From contig NZ_CP084561.1 of NCBI RefSeq assembly GCF_021789315.1, positions 372,001 through 436,000 of the forward strand: a stretch of DNA of 64,000 nucleotides, given 5' to 3'. Under the pieces are notes generated by a model. It had not been told where the DNA came from, did no database searches, and saw nothing but the letters and a program-made list of their open reading frames with translations. Both the position numbers and the translations under genes were made by a program. Position 1 is the first letter of the stretch. Each line of letters begins with the position of its first letter. Shown here in pieces: positions 52,639 to 61,605 of this stretch. This DNA comes from Arthrobacter sp. FW305-BF8. GTDB taxonomy: Bacteria; Actinomycetota; Actinomycetes; Actinomycetales; Micrococcaceae.

Positions 52639-53136
52639 CTACCTGTCCTGCCTGAGGCCCGCCGCATCCAGCACCACGGAAGCCGAGACAAACCGTCCGC
52701 ACTGCTCGCCGAACGGGTAGCTGGCCCTGGGGGCGAAGGTCAGCGTGCGCACGGGCAGCGGCTTGCCGCTGGCGGACCGCCCACTGGCCGTGACGTTGAT
52801 CGGGGACTCGCCCAGCCTGTCCAGATTCAGCATTCCCCGTCGCGTGCCGTCCGGCTTGGCGGTTGCCGCGCACACGGCATCGGGTTTGGAAGCATCGGCG
52901 CAGCCCAAGTCAACAGGTACTGAGCCTGCCACGAGCTCGAGCGTGTCGTCTTTGCACTTGCCATCCTGGCAGGCTTTCACATGAAGCGTCTTCACTTCGG
53001 GGGCGTAGCCTGCGGCCACCGTGACCGCGACCCCGGACACCTGGCCGACAGCCGGGCACGCCGTTTCGAAGGCATGGCACCCCGAGAGGAGTGCCGTCGT
53101 CGTGATTGTGGCCAAAAGTACCCCTGTCTTGCCCAT
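52639..53136 (-). CDS. Putative lipoprotein (165 aa)
   Basis: Short N-terminus, hydrophobic segment and lipobox LLSGC with Cys20, so probably a membrane-anchored lipoprotein on the outer face. The mature part has six further Cys, including CQDGKC, and could carry disulfides. A beta-rich pattern (VSGVAVTVAAGYAPEVKTLHVKA, in part) is visible. No family recognised. It is convergent with dhaM with 30 bp between stops. Confidence 0.72.
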   Translation of the reverse strand: MGKTGVLLATITTTALLSGCHAFETACPAVGQVSGVAVTVAAGYAPEVKTLHVKACQDGKCKDDTLELVAGSVPVDLGCADASKPDAVCAATAKPDGTRRGMLNLDRLGESPINVTASGRSASGKPLPVRTLTFAPRASYPFGEQCGRFVSASVVLDAAGLRQDR

Positions 53137-53271
53137 ACTTCAGGGTAGATCCGGCGTGCCGAAGGGGACCCGGCGGGGCCAAAACTGGTGCCCTCATCGT
53201 TACCCGGTCCGTGCCGTGGGTGCCTAATTGAGACCAAAACCGTGCGGCAGGTGCCAGTCCGGGCGAAGCAG

Positions 53272-54225
53272 TCAGGCCGGCAGCCGGTACCCGCCATGGT
53301 GCAGTTCGGCCAGGCCATCCGCCAGGAGGCCGGCCAGCGCCCGTTCCAGCTGCTCCGGCGCGCAGTTCAACCGGTGCAGGGCGGCCAGCGGCACGCCGAT
53401 GCCGGCGGCTTCGAACCCGAGGTCGGCGGGTGCCTGCTGGAACATCTCCGCGGGCACCGGCGCGTCCGCCAGCCGAAGGACGGCCATCACACCGCCGCGG
53501 ACCTGCCGGTCTGTGCCGTGCCATGTTTGGCCCTTGGGGGTGTACGACGGCGGCGGCTCGCCGGCGGCGAGCCAGGCGCACCGGTCGCGGACGGGGCACG
53601 CGGCGCACTTGGGTGCCCGGGCCGTGCACACCAGCGCCCCCAGCTCCATGACTGAAGCGTTCCAGCGGACGGAACTGCCGGCGTCGGTCGGCAGCAGCTC
53701 CGCGGCAAGCCGCATTTCCGCGGCCGTCAGGGCCGGGGCTGGCAGTGCGGAGCCGGAAAAGAGCCGCGCGTGGACTCTGCGGATGTTGGTGTCGACCACC
53801 GTCTCGCGGCGCCCAAAGGCGAAAGCGGCGACGGCGGCCGCCGTATAGCTGCCCACACCTGGCAGTCCGAGCAACTCGGCGTAGTCCTGCGGGACCCTGC
53901 CGCCGTGGTCTCCTTCGATGGCGACTGCGGCAGCGTGCAGCCTCAGCGCGCGCCGCGGATAGCCCAGCCGGCCCCAGGCACGGACGGCCTCACCGGCGGG
54001 TTCCAGTGCCAGCGCTGCGGGCTCCGGCCACCGGCGCAGCCACTCTTCCCAGACCGGCAGCACACGGACCACGGGGGTCTGCTGCAGCATGATCTCGCTG
54101 ACCAGCACGCCCCAGGGGGAGCAGCCGGGCGAGCGCCACGGCAAGTCCCGGGCTTCGGCGTCGAACCAGTCCTCCAGTGAGGAGTGGACGTCCGTCAGGT
54201 CGGGGTAATCGGCTGTGGTTTTGAT
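53272..54225 (-). CDS. mutY: A/G-specific adenine DNA glycosylase, start codon non-canonical
   Basis: Removes adenine mispaired with 8-oxoguanine. From the first good position the product is 317 aa. The HhH motif is LPGVGSYTA, the catalytic Asp lies in VVDTNIRRVH, and the 4Fe-4S ligands are C-x6-C-x2-C-x5-C (CTARAPKCAACPVRDRC). The C-terminal recognition domain is short, as in actinobacteria. The conserved N-terminus WFDAEARDLPWR is encoded upstream of the first TTG (54144), yet no ATG, GTG or TTG exists between the in-frame TAG (54237-54235) and there. ATC at 54225 lies six bases after a -10 box. Confidence 0.9.
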   Translation of the reverse strand: MKTTADYPDLTDVHSSLEDWFDAEARDLPWRSPGCSPWGVLVSEIMLQQTPVVRVLPVWEEWLRRWPEPAALALEPAGEAVRAWGRLGYPRRALRLHAAAVAIEGDHGGRVPQDYAELLGLPGVGSYTAAAVAAFAFGRRETVVDTNIRRVHARLFSGSALPAPALTAAEMRLAAELLPTDAGSSVRWNASVMELGALVCTARAPKCAACPVRDRCAWLAAGEPPPSYTPKGQTWHGTDRQVRGGVMAVLRLADAPVPAEMFQQAPADLGFEAAGIGVPLAALHRLNCAPEQLERALAGLLADGLAELHHGGYRLPA

Positions 54226-54231
54226 GCCAAT

Positions 54232-54237
54232 ACTCTA
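54232..54237 (-). promoter_or_regulatory. -10 box TAGAGT of mutY
   Basis: On the minus strand TAGAGT is followed by ATTGGC and then ATC AAA ACC, the same six-base spacing seen at leaderless starts elsewhere in the window. Confidence 0.45.
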
Positions 54238-54274
54238 GTTGAAAACCCCGACGGCGGTTTCCGGCCAGGGATCG

Positions 54275-54721
54275 TCAGCTGGCCTCCTTCTGCGCGGGAG
54301 GCAGTCCTTCCTGCCGTGCGGGCAGCCGCCGCACATGGCCGTGCAAAGTTTCGCCGCCGCGGCCGTTGGGCGCCGGAACAGCAAGGGCCACCACGAAGCT
54401 GGCGCTGTCCGGATCCACTGAGCGGATGGTCAGGCTGCGCGTTCCCTCCGGTATCGAGGGCGCAAAGAACTGCAGCTGGCGGGTGCCGACGGTGGCCACC
54501 TCATCCAGCTTGTACTCTGTGCCGAAGTGGTCATGGATAACGATTTCGGGGGTTTGCGGCTCGTCGTCATTGACTGAGGCGAGATGCAGGTTCACCAGGA
54601 TCCCGGTGTCCCAGATCTCAACCGCAAGCACCGTGAACGCTGTCCCCTGGCTCTGATGTTTGCCAAACGTCAGCGGCAGAAGAACGCGTTCGAGGTGACC
54701 GCCAGACACGTGATCTACCAT
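54275..54721 (-). CDS. Conserved hypothetical protein (about 148 aa)
   Basis: Hydrophilic, beta-rich protein without a recognised domain: VLAVEIWDTGILVNLHLASV and ITIRSVDPDSASFVVALAV-like strands (paraphrased from the visible pattern) resemble an immunoglobulin-like sandwich. No signal peptide. ATG 54721 is preferred since GGAGAGG lies seven bases upstream, and AT-rich promoter-like sequence precedes that. A longer GTG start at 54811 (178 aa) is possible. Function unknown. Confidence 0.6.
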   Translation of the reverse strand: MVDHVSGGHLERVLLPLTFGKHQSQGTAFTVLAVEIWDTGILVNLHLASVNDDEPQTPEIVIHDHFGTEYKLDEVATVGTRQLQFFAPSIPEGTRSLTIRSVDPDSASFVVALAVPAPNGRGGETLHGHVRRLPARQEGLPPAQKEAS

Positions 54722-54870
54722 CAGTGGTCCTCTCCAACTCGGCCCGGTAAGTGGTATCCGGGATTCAATTTTAGTAAGTGTGCTGACAGTTGTCACCCGA
54801 ATTTGAGTCACGAATTGGACATGGTGGGGCGATGGCGGCGTGGTGGTGCAGCAGAAAGCCGGCCGTTCCT

Positions 54871-54876
54871 TAGCCT
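54871..54876 (+). promoter_or_regulatory. -10 box TAGCCT before the anchored protein
   Basis: TAGCCT ends six bases before the ATG at 54883, so a leaderless transcript is likely. Confidence 0.4.
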
Positions 54877-54882
54877 AGAAGG

Positions 54883-55605
54883 ATGGGCAGGCAAGACACT
54901 CCGAACTCCGGCGCGGGCCGGAACCGGTCACCGCAACCGGCGGCACAGAAAACGGCTTCCGGGAAAACGGGGCCCCGTGGGGGCCGTAAGCCGGGCCCCG
55001 CCGTGTACCGCCGTCGTCGGCTTTTTGCCGGAGTGGCGCTGCTGCTGGTCCTGGGCCTGATCGCCGGCGGTGTCGCAACGGTAACCAGCCTCCTCGGCGG
55101 CGCCCAGCAGGTGTCAGCGCAGGACTCCTCGCAGGGTTCCTCAACGCCGGGCAGCACCGCGCAGCCGGGGGCAACGCCTTCGGCCAGCCCTTCTGCAACC
55201 CCCTCCGCCTCGCCCGCGTGCGAACAGAAGCTCGTGACGGTCAAGGCGGCCACCAACAAGACGTCCTACGCCGCAGACGAGAAGCCGGTGCTGAGCCTCA
55301 CGGTCACCAACGGCGGAAAGCTTCCCTGCAAGGTGAACATCGGGACGTCGCAGATGGACTTCCTGGTCACCAGCGGCTCGGACCGCGTCTTCTCCTCCGC
55401 CGACTGCCAGGCCGCCAGCACTGACCTGGTCAAGACCATTGCGCCCGGCAAGAGTGAAACGGCGAACTTCCCGTGGCCGCGCAACCGTTCCGTGCAGGGC
55501 TGCGAGGCGGTGCCGGACGGCGCGGTTGCCGGCAGCGGGTACTACGTGTTCATCGCGAAGCTTGGCGCCAAGGTCAGCCCGCCGACGGCCTTCCAGCTCA
55601 GCTGA
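54883..55605 (+). CDS. Membrane-anchored secreted protein with beta-sandwich-like domain
   Basis: 240 aa. A basic N-terminus of about 45 residues precedes one hydrophobic helix (48-70). A Ser/Thr/Pro/Ala linker (about 75-108) leads to a C-terminal extracellular domain of about 130 residues. This domain has four Cys and alternating strands (VLSLTVTNGGKLPCKVNIGT). It resembles Ig-like DUF4232 or BsuPI-type domains; the family is not certain. Function unknown. Convergent with disA, five bases between stops. Confidence 0.68.
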   Translation: MGRQDTPNSGAGRNRSPQPAAQKTASGKTGPRGGRKPGPAVYRRRRLFAGVALLLVLGLIAGGVATVTSLLGGAQQVSAQDSSQGSSTPGSTAQPGATPSASPSATPSASPACEQKLVTVKAATNKTSYAADEKPVLSLTVTNGGKLPCKVNIGTSQMDFLVTSGSDRVFSSADCQAASTDLVKTIAPGKSETANFPWPRNRSVQGCEAVPDGAVAGSGYYVFIAKLGAKVSPPTAFQLS

Positions 55606-55610
55606 CGGGG

Positions 55611-56687
55611 TTAGAGGAAGCGGTCCAGCAGGCTGGCTTCAGCCATCCGGCTGAGGCCCTCGCGCACCGTGCGGGCACGCTGGTCGCCGATCCCGTCCAC
55701 GGTCATCAGGTCGTCAATGGTCGCAGCCATGAGGTACTGCAGCCCGCCGAAGTGGTCCACGAGCCTGTCCGCGACGGCCTTCGGCACGGCCTTGAGCCCG
55801 GACAGGAGCCGGTAGCCCCGCGGCTGCACCACGGCGTCGAGGGTGTCCACACCGCCGGCGAAGCCGATGATTCCGGCGATTTTGCTGAGGTCGATCAGTT
55901 CGGTGGGGCCGAGGTTGAGGAGTGCGCTGACGGCGCCGTCGATGTCCTCCGGGGATGCGTTCGGCCCGGCGTAGTCGCGGATGATGATGTCGCTGCCCGG
56001 GCCGCGGCCCACCGTGAGCTCGTCCAGTTGGAGGGAGAGCAGCCTGCCGTCCTCGCCGAGCTCCAGCACATATTGCGAGATTTCCTCGGAGATCCGGCGC
56101 ACCATCTCCTGGCGCTGCAGGGTCACGGCCACATCGCGGACGGTCACCATGGCCTCAATCTCCAGGGCGGAGAGCGAGCTGGTCACCTGGTCCAGCCGCG
56201 AACGGTAGCGCTCCAGTGTGGCCAGGGCCTGGTTGGCGCGGGCCAGGACCTTTTCGGAGCCCTCGAGCACATGCCGCAGCCCGTTGACGTACAGGGCGAT
56301 GATCTGCATGGACTGGCTTACCGATATGACCGGGACGCCTGTCTGGATGGCCACGCGTTCCGCGGTCCGGTGCCGGGTGCCCGATTCCTGCGTTTCGATG
56401 CTCGAGTCCGGGACGAGCTGGACTGCCGCCCGCAGGATGTTGCTGGCATCCTTGTCGCAAACAATGGCGCCGTCCATCTTGGCCAGTTCGCGGAGCCTCG
56501 TTGGTGAGAAGTCGATGCCGATGTCGAAGCCGCCGGAACAGATCGAGTCGATGGTCCGGTCCGAGCCCAGCACGATCAGCGCACCGGTGCGTCCGCGGAG
56601 AATGCGTTCCAGGCCGTCCCGCAGCGGGGTCCCCGGGGCCACCCTCCCCAAAGTCGCCTTGAGCGATTCTTCAGGGCTGCGAGCCAT
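55611..56687 (-). CDS. disA: DNA integrity scanning protein, diadenylate cyclase
   Basis: Makes c-di-AMP from two ATP and responds to branched DNA. 358 aa. The DAC domain has DGA at residues 72-74 and RHR at 105-107, both required for catalysis. A helical linker follows, then a C-terminal HhH domain (TVDGIGDQRARTVREGL) for DNA binding. GAAGGG precedes the ATG at 56687. In many actinobacteria disA follows radA directly; here radA lies about 7 kb away on the same strand with other genes between. Confidence 0.95.
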   Translation of the reverse strand: MARSPEESLKATLGRVAPGTPLRDGLERILRGRTGALIVLGSDRTIDSICSGGFDIGIDFSPTRLRELAKMDGAIVCDKDASNILRAAVQLVPDSSIETQESGTRHRTAERVAIQTGVPVISVSQSMQIIALYVNGLRHVLEGSEKVLARANQALATLERYRSRLDQVTSSLSALEIEAMVTVRDVAVTLQRQEMVRRISEEISQYVLELGEDGRLLSLQLDELTVGRGPGSDIIIRDYAGPNASPEDIDGAVSALLNLGPTELIDLSKIAGIIGFAGGVDTLDAVVQPRGYRLLSGLKAVPKAVADRLVDHFGGLQYLMAATIDDLMTVDGIGDQRARTVREGLSRMAEASLLDRFL

Positions 56688-57015
56688 AAATATTCCCTTC
56701 AAAGGTGCAGGCGGGCCTGCAGGTTTGCCGGTTTTCGGTAGTCCGCCGGCAGGATCAAAAGTACTCGGTTTCCCGCATGCACCATCCTAGAGGTAGATTA
56801 CCCCAGCAACCGCACGGGCAAGCCTTAAAGTGCCCCGTCGGGGTCCTGTGGAAAAGGCATCCGGAGTGCGTCCGACGGCGGCTGGCTCGGAGGCACTTTT
56901 GGCCCGCCTTCGGTGCGGATTCCGCCCCTGAGATAAACTTGAAGCCTTGGCTGGCAGGTTCCGCCGCCACCTTTTCCAATCAGGATCCCCCGCGGATCGC
57001 AGTGAAAGTAGCACC
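56688..57015. other. 328-bp divergent spacer between disA and prfC
   Basis: Promoter region. On the minus strand TAGGAT near 56790 could be the disA -10. On the plus strand TAAACT at 56934-56939 lies seven bases before an in-frame TTG (56947). No small gene or known RNA recognised. Confidence 0.5.
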
Positions 57016-58629
57016 GTGTCCCAAGAAGTGCAGAGCCCCGCCCGAGTGCACGAGATCCACAAGCAGGCCTCCCGCCGCCGCACGTTCGCCGTCATCTCCC
57101 ACCCGGACGCCGGCAAGTCCACGCTTACCGAGGCCCTCGCCCTGCACGCCAAGGTGATCGGCACCGCGGGCGCTTCCAGCGGCAAGGCCAACCGCAAGGA
57201 GACGGTCTCGGACTGGATGCAGATGGAGAAGGACCGCGGCATTTCCATCAGCTCGGCCGCCCTGCAGTTCTCCTACCGGGACACGGTGATCAACCTGCTG
57301 GACACCCCCGGCCACGCCGACTTCTCCGAGGACACCTACCGTGTGCTCGCCGCCGTCGACTGCGCCGTGATGCTCGTGGACGCGGCCAAGGGCCTTGAGA
57401 CGCAGACCATGAAGCTGTTCGAGGTCTGCAAGCAGCGGAACCTTCCCATCATCACGGTCATCAACAAGTGGGACCGCCCGGGCCTGGATGCCCTGGCCCT
57501 CATGGACGAGATCACGGAGCGCACCGGGCTGCAACCGATGCCCCTGACCTGGGCCGTGGGCATCTCCGGCGATTTCCGCGGCGTCTGGGACCTGCGCAAC
57601 GACAGGTTCGCGCGTTTCCAGCGGAACAACGCCGGCGCCAGCATCGCCCTCACCGAGTACTTCACTCCCGAAGAGGCCGCCGAAAGCCAGGGCGGCAACT
57701 GGACGGATGCTGTCGACGAGGCCGGCCTGGTCATCGAGTCCAACCTCGCCTTCGACGTCGAGAGCTTCCACGCGGGCAAGGCCACCCCCATCCTGTTCAG
57801 CTCCGCGGCGCTGAACTTCGGCGTCAAGGAACTTTTGGACGCCCTGGTGGACTTCGCCCCGCCGGCCGCGCCCCGGCCGGACATCGAGGGCACCCCGCGT
57901 GCCGTCGAGTCGCCGTTTTCCGGATTCGTGTTCAAGGTCCAGGCAGGCATGAACAAAGCCCACCGCGACCACGTTGCTTTTATCCGCGTCTGCTCCGGCG
58001 TGTTCGAGCGCGGCATGGTGGTCACCCAAACCCGCACCGGAAAGTCTTTCGCCACGAAGTACGCGCAGCAGGTTTTCGGCCGCGAACGCGAGGTCATTGA
58101 CGAGGCCTACCCGGGCGACGTCGTGGGTCTGGTCAACGCGTCTTCGCTGCGGGTGGGGGACAGCCTGTTCCTTGAGGAAGCCGTGGAGTTCCCGGCCATT
58201 CCGCTGTTCGCTCCCGAGCACTTCCAGGTTGCCCGCTCCAAGGACCCCAGCCGCTTCAAGCAGTTCCGCCGCGGGATCGAGCAGCTTGAGCACGAGGGCG
58301 TCATCCAGGTGCTGCGCTCCGACGTCCGCGGTGACCAGGCGCCCGTGCTTGCCGCCGTCGGGCCCATGCAGTTCGAGGTGGTGGAGGACCGCATGGCGCA
58401 CGACTTCAGCGCGCCGATGCGGCTGGAGCGCCTTCCGTACTCCATGGCCAGGATTTCGACGGCGGATGCCATGCCGGCGCTGGCCAACGTGCCGGGCGCC
58501 GAGGTGCTGCTGCGGTCCGACGGCGAATACCTGGCCCTCTTCAATGACGTCTGGGCCCTGCGCCGCATCGAGAAGAACCATCCGGACCTCACGCTGGTGC
58601 CTATCGGGACGCACAACCCCGCAAAGTAA
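57016..58629 (+). CDS. prfC: Peptide chain release factor 3
   Basis: GTPase that recycles RF1/RF2 from the ribosome. 537 aa, close to the E. coli length. The P-loop is SHPDAGKST, G2/switch I DRGISISSA, G3 DTPGHADF, G4 NKWD. The C-terminal RF3 domains are present to the end. The GTG at 57016 is preferred since it yields a normal start (MSQEVQSPARVHEIHKQASRRRTF in part) and has GAAAG upstream. An in-frame TTG at 56947 would add 23 residues and has leaderless-type spacing to a -10. Confidence 0.93.
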   Translation: MSQEVQSPARVHEIHKQASRRRTFAVISHPDAGKSTLTEALALHAKVIGTAGASSGKANRKETVSDWMQMEKDRGISISSAALQFSYRDTVINLLDTPGHADFSEDTYRVLAAVDCAVMLVDAAKGLETQTMKLFEVCKQRNLPIITVINKWDRPGLDALALMDEITERTGLQPMPLTWAVGISGDFRGVWDLRNDRFARFQRNNAGASIALTEYFTPEEAAESQGGNWTDAVDEAGLVIESNLAFDVESFHAGKATPILFSSAALNFGVKELLDALVDFAPPAAPRPDIEGTPRAVESPFSGFVFKVQAGMNKAHRDHVAFIRVCSGVFERGMVVTQTRTGKSFATKYAQQVFGREREVIDEAYPGDVVGLVNASSLRVGDSLFLEEAVEFPAIPLFAPEHFQVARSKDPSRFKQFRRGIEQLEHEGVIQVLRSDVRGDQAPVLAAVGPMQFEVVEDRMAHDFSAPMRLERLPYSMARISTADAMPALANVPGAEVLLRSDGEYLALFNDVWALRRIEKNHPDLTLVPIGTHNPAK

Positions 58630-58691
58630 CTGCGCCAACGCGGGGCTCCGGCTCCCGAACGGTCTCCCAACCAACGAAGCAAGGTATCGCC

Positions 58692-59960
58692 GTGCCCACA
58701 AACCAGTCGTCTGCCGCAGCACCCGTTACAGGATCAACCAGTGCTTCAGGATCAACCAGTGTCGTCGTGACGGGCATGGGGTCCATGAACCCGCTCGGGG
58801 CCACCGTGGCCGAGACCTGGGAGGCCATGCTGGCCGGGCGCTCGGGTGTCACGGCGCTGGAGGACAGCTGGGCTGAAGCGCTACCGGTGCGCATTGCCGG
58901 CCGGGTCACCGCGGATTTGGGCGCGTTCCTCAGCACCCGCGAGTTGAAGCGGATGGATCGTTGCGGGCAGCTGGCGCTCGTTGCCTCCCGCGAAGCCTGG
59001 GAGCAGTCGGGTAAGCCGGACGTCGAGCCGGAGCGGTTGGCCGTCGTGATCGGCTCGGCCTACGGCGGCATGGACACCGTGCTCGCACAGGTCAGGGAAC
59101 TGGACAATGGCGGTCCCCGCAAGGTTTCGCCACACACCCTGACCCGGCTCATGGTGAACGGACCATCCGCCTGGGTTTCCATCGACCTCGGCGCCAAGGG
59201 CGGGGCACGCACTCCGGTCAGCGCGTGTGCGTCCGGGGCCGAGGCGATTGCCCAGGGTGCCGACATGATCAGGTCCGGGGCCGTCGACGTCGTAATTGCC
59301 GGGGGCGTTGATGCCTCCGTCAATGACCTGATCATCAGCGGTTTCTCGCAGATCCGGGCGCTCTCCACCCGCAACGACGATCCGGAGCGGGCTTCACGGC
59401 CGTTCGACCGGGACCGCGACGGGTTCGTGCTGTCCGAAGGGGCGGGGATCGTGGTGCTGGAGAGCGAGGAACACGCGCGTGCCCGGGGCGCGAAAGTGCT
59501 GGGCGGCATAGCGGGGGCAGCCGTGACCTCGGACGCGAACGACATCGTGGCAGCCGACCCGGACATGCAGGTGCGGGTCATGGAGAAGGCCCTTGCCTCC
59601 GCCGGCCTCCGTGGGACGGACATCGGATTCGTGCACGCGCACGCCACCTCCACCCCCGTGGGCGACCGACTGGAGGCGCAGGCCATCAAGACCATTGCCG
59701 GCGACCAGGTCCCGGTGACCTCCACAAAGTCGCTCACCGGGCACCTGCTCGGCGGAGCGGGAGCCCTTGCCACCATCGCCACGCTGCAGGCTCTCCGGAC
59801 CGGCGACCTGCCCGGCACATACAACGTGGCTGCCCTTGACCCCGAGGTGGACCTCAACGTGATCACCGGTACCGTCAGCGGCAGCACCGCGACGGCGGGA
59901 CTCGTCAATGCCTTCGGGTTCGGCGGGCACAGCGCGGCCCTCGTGGTCACCCGCGCCTAA
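58692..59960 (+). CDS. FabF-type beta-ketoacyl-ACP synthase
   Basis: Condensing enzyme of fatty-acid elongation, 422 aa. The Cys-His-His triad is complete: Cys179 in VSACASGAEA, His317 in HAHATSTPVGD, His351 in KSLTGHLLGGAGA. The N-terminal ~20 residues are Ser/Thr-rich and include an 18-bp DNA duplication. The usual fabD-fabH-acpP partners are not adjacent, so it may be an extra synthase with a specialised role; this is uncertain. AAGG precedes the GTG. A perfect 20-bp hairpin follows. Confidence 0.92.
   Translation: MPTNQSSAAAPVTGSTSASGSTSVVVTGMGSMNPLGATVAETWEAMLAGRSGVTALEDSWAEALPVRIAGRVTADLGAFLSTRELKRMDRCGQLALVASREAWEQSGKPDVEPERLAVVIGSAYGGMDTVLAQVRELDNGGPRKVSPHTLTRLMVNGPSAWVSIDLGAKGGARTPVSACASGAEAIAQGADMIRSGAVDVVIAGGVDASVNDLIISGFSQIRALSTRNDDPERASRPFDRDRDGFVLSEGAGIVVLESEEHARARGAKVLGGIAGAAVTSDANDIVAADPDMQVRVMEKALASAGLRGTDIGFVHAHATSTPVGDRLEAQAIKTIAGDQVPVTSTKSLTGHLLGGAGALATIATLQALRTGDLPGTYNVAALDPEVDLNVITGTVSGSTATAGLVNAFGFGGHSAALVVTRA
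58731..58766 (+). repeat. 18-bp tandem duplication at the ketosynthase start
   Basis: GGATCAACCAGTGn at 58731 and 58749 (14 bp identical), encoding GSTSASGSTSV. Confidence 0.75.
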
Positions 59961-59966
59961 CCGGGG

Positions 59967-60012
59967 AATGCCAAGAGCCCGGCCGCAGTCGCGCGGCCGG
60001 GCTCTTGGCATT
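59967..60012. terminator. 20-bp perfect bidirectional terminator
   Basis: Arms 59967-59986 and 59993-60012, loop AGTCGC, then TTTCTC on the plus side. Shared by the convergent ketosynthase and ycnI-like genes. Confidence 0.85.
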
Positions 60013-60023
60013 TCTCACAGGGA

Positions 60024-60842
60024 TCAGTTCTGCCGCGGCTTCCGGGTCCGCACCAGGGCCGCCGTCCCGGCGGCCAGGCCGAGCAGGCCTGCTCCGAGGC
60101 CGACGATGCCGAACGTGTTGTCGGGTGCGGCCGCGGCCGGGGTGGTGGACGCTGCCGCCGCCGTGTCCGCGGTTGCTGTGTCTGCAGTTGCCGTGTCTGC
60201 GGCGGGGGCCGCCGCGGCAGCCGGTGCCGCATGCGAGTGTTCGTCCGCGGCCGCGGTGGTGACGAAGGAGGGGACCGGGTGCTCGGGCTCGGGCTGGCCG
60301 GCAGTCTCGGGCTGGTTCCACTTCACCACCGTTCCGTCGGAGTAGGTCTGTGCCGCGGGCAAGGCCACAGTGGTCCCGGCTTCCGGGAGCCGGCCCACCG
60401 AGATGGAGAACGTCTGGTACTCATTCGGGCCGAGCTGGTGCGCTGCATCGGCTGTCCAGGTGACCGTGGCGGCTGCCTTGGTGATCTTGGCGCCTTCCAC
60501 CGTGACGGGTGCGGGCAGGGCCGCTTCCGTGATCTTCGCCGTCCAGCCGTCCATGGGCTTGACCGAGACCGAGGTGAACGGCGTCGCTGTGGGCAGCGTG
60601 ACGGTGACCTTGGTGGTCTTGGCGGCAGCTGACTCGCTGGGAACCCGGAAGGTCAGCTGCGAGAAGCCGCCGGCCGAGGTAGAGGCGGGGTCCACGCGGA
60701 CGTGGGCGGATGCTGAGCCCACCCCCAGGACCATGAGGCCGGCCGCCGCCGTGACGACTGTGACGGTTTTCAGGGCAGAAGTTTTCAGGGCAGAAGTTTT
60801 CAGTGCAGACGAGTGCGCAGCTCGGTTTGCTGAGGTGGTCAT
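60024..60842 (-). CDS. YcnI-type (DUF1775) copper-binding protein, copy 1
   Basis: Extracytoplasmic protein of 272 aa. A signal peptide ends at ASA (46), leaving mature N-terminal His47 in HVRVDP, the known YcnI type of copper ligand. The DUF1775 domain spans about 47-175 with SVSVKPMDGW and WTADAAHQL. A long Ala/Thr/Pro linker with repeats follows, then one TM helix (about 240-262) and a basic tail. It lies downstream of a small membrane protein (same strand). GAAAGGC precedes the ATG. Both ends carry 15-bp tandem repeats. Confidence 0.9.
   Translation of the reverse strand: MTTSANRAAHSSALKTSALKTSALKTVTVVTAAAGLMVLGVGSASAHVRVDPASTSAGGFSQLTFRVPSESAAAKTTKVTVTLPTATPFTSVSVKPMDGWTAKITEAALPAPVTVEGAKITKAAATVTWTADAAHQLGPNEYQTFSISVGRLPEAGTTVALPAAQTYSDGTVVKWNQPETAGQPEPEHPVPSFVTTAAADEHSHAAPAAAAAPAADTATADTATADTAAAASTTPAAAAPDNTFGIVGLGAGLLGLAAGTAALVRTRKPRQN
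60163..60207 (-). repeat. 15-bp tandem repeat in the ycnI-like linker (copy 1)
   Basis: GTGTCCGCGGTTGCT and GTGTCTGCAGTTGCC (plus-strand sense), then a decayed third unit. Encodes TATAD-type pentapeptides. Confidence 0.75.
60766..60810 (-). repeat. 15-bp tandem repeat in the ycnI-like signal region (copy 1)
   Basis: GTTTTCAGGGCAGAA twice and a near copy (60766, 60781, 60796; plus-strand sense), encoding SALKT three times before the signal peptide core. Confidence 0.85.
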
Positions 60843-60954
60843 GACAGGGCCTTTCGCGGGTGCTGCCGCGCTCGTGCCGAGGGGCAGCAGGGTGAGGGAT
60901 GGTCAGGCGGCGTCCCGGCACCCCGCGCAGGCTCGTTGGCCATACGCAGGAAGG

Positions 60955-61605
60955 TTAAATGGTGCGCGGGAGGGCGGCCAGGGGCGGACCGCGAAGGGTG
61001 TCGTGCCGCAGGTTGCGGCGGTCGGCAGCGACGAAGACCGTTGGCCAGGCCGCAGGACGGTGCCTGGCGGGTGTGAACCCGAAGGGCCGGGGGAGCCGCA
61101 CCAGCGGACGGAGCCACGCCAGGAGCTGCCACAGTGCGGCCTCGCCCCGCCGCAACAGCCAGGCGGTGGCCAGCATGGCGAGGAGGTGGCCTGCCAGCAT
61201 GGCGGGCGAAGTGGCACCGTTACCCATGGCCATGGTTTCCGCGGCCGCCGTGCAGTTCAGGCCCCCATGCCCGTAGTGCGTCAAACCGCCCGCCGGCGGC
61301 GTCAGGCCGCTGGATAACTGGGAAAACGGCAGCTGTGGCAGGCAGGAAGCCCCGGGTGAGAAAGCTGCGAAGGCCGTATGCAATGCCAGCTGGCCTGCGC
61401 CGAGCAGCGCGAAAAGGACAGCAAACGACAGCTGCCGCCGCGCGAGCCAGGCGGCCGGGGCCAACAGGACTGCTGCCGTCATGGCAACTGTCCCGATATC
61501 CGGAAGCTGCCCGCCACCCAGCACGTGGCCTGCGGCGGCAAGAGAGACCGCCACGGCGGTGACCAGGGCTGCGCGGAAGTGGCGCAGGGGACCTCGGAGT
61601 TCCAT
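60955..61605 (-). CDS. His/Met-containing small membrane protein, copy 1
   Basis: 216-aa membrane protein with about four helices. Helix 1 ends with AAGHVLGGGQLP; helix 3 has LLGAGQLALH. An outward loop is Cys, His and Met-rich (LTHYGHGGLNC, ETMAMGNG). A final helix MLAGHLLAMLATAWLLRRGE leads to a basic tail. No known family was recognised. It is the first gene of an operon with ycnI copy 1 and has a mirror paralogue at 61818. GGAGG precedes the ATG at 61605. A role in copper handling is inferred from context and ligand residues. Confidence 0.75.
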   Translation of the reverse strand: MELRGPLRHFRAALVTAVAVSLAAAGHVLGGGQLPDIGTVAMTAAVLLAPAAWLARRQLSFAVLFALLGAGQLALHTAFAAFSPGASCLPQLPFSQLSSGLTPPAGGLTHYGHGGLNCTAAAETMAMGNGATSPAMLAGHLLAMLATAWLLRRGEAALWQLLAWLRPLVRLPRPFGFTPARHRPAAWPTVFVAADRRNLRHDTLRGPPLAALPRTI

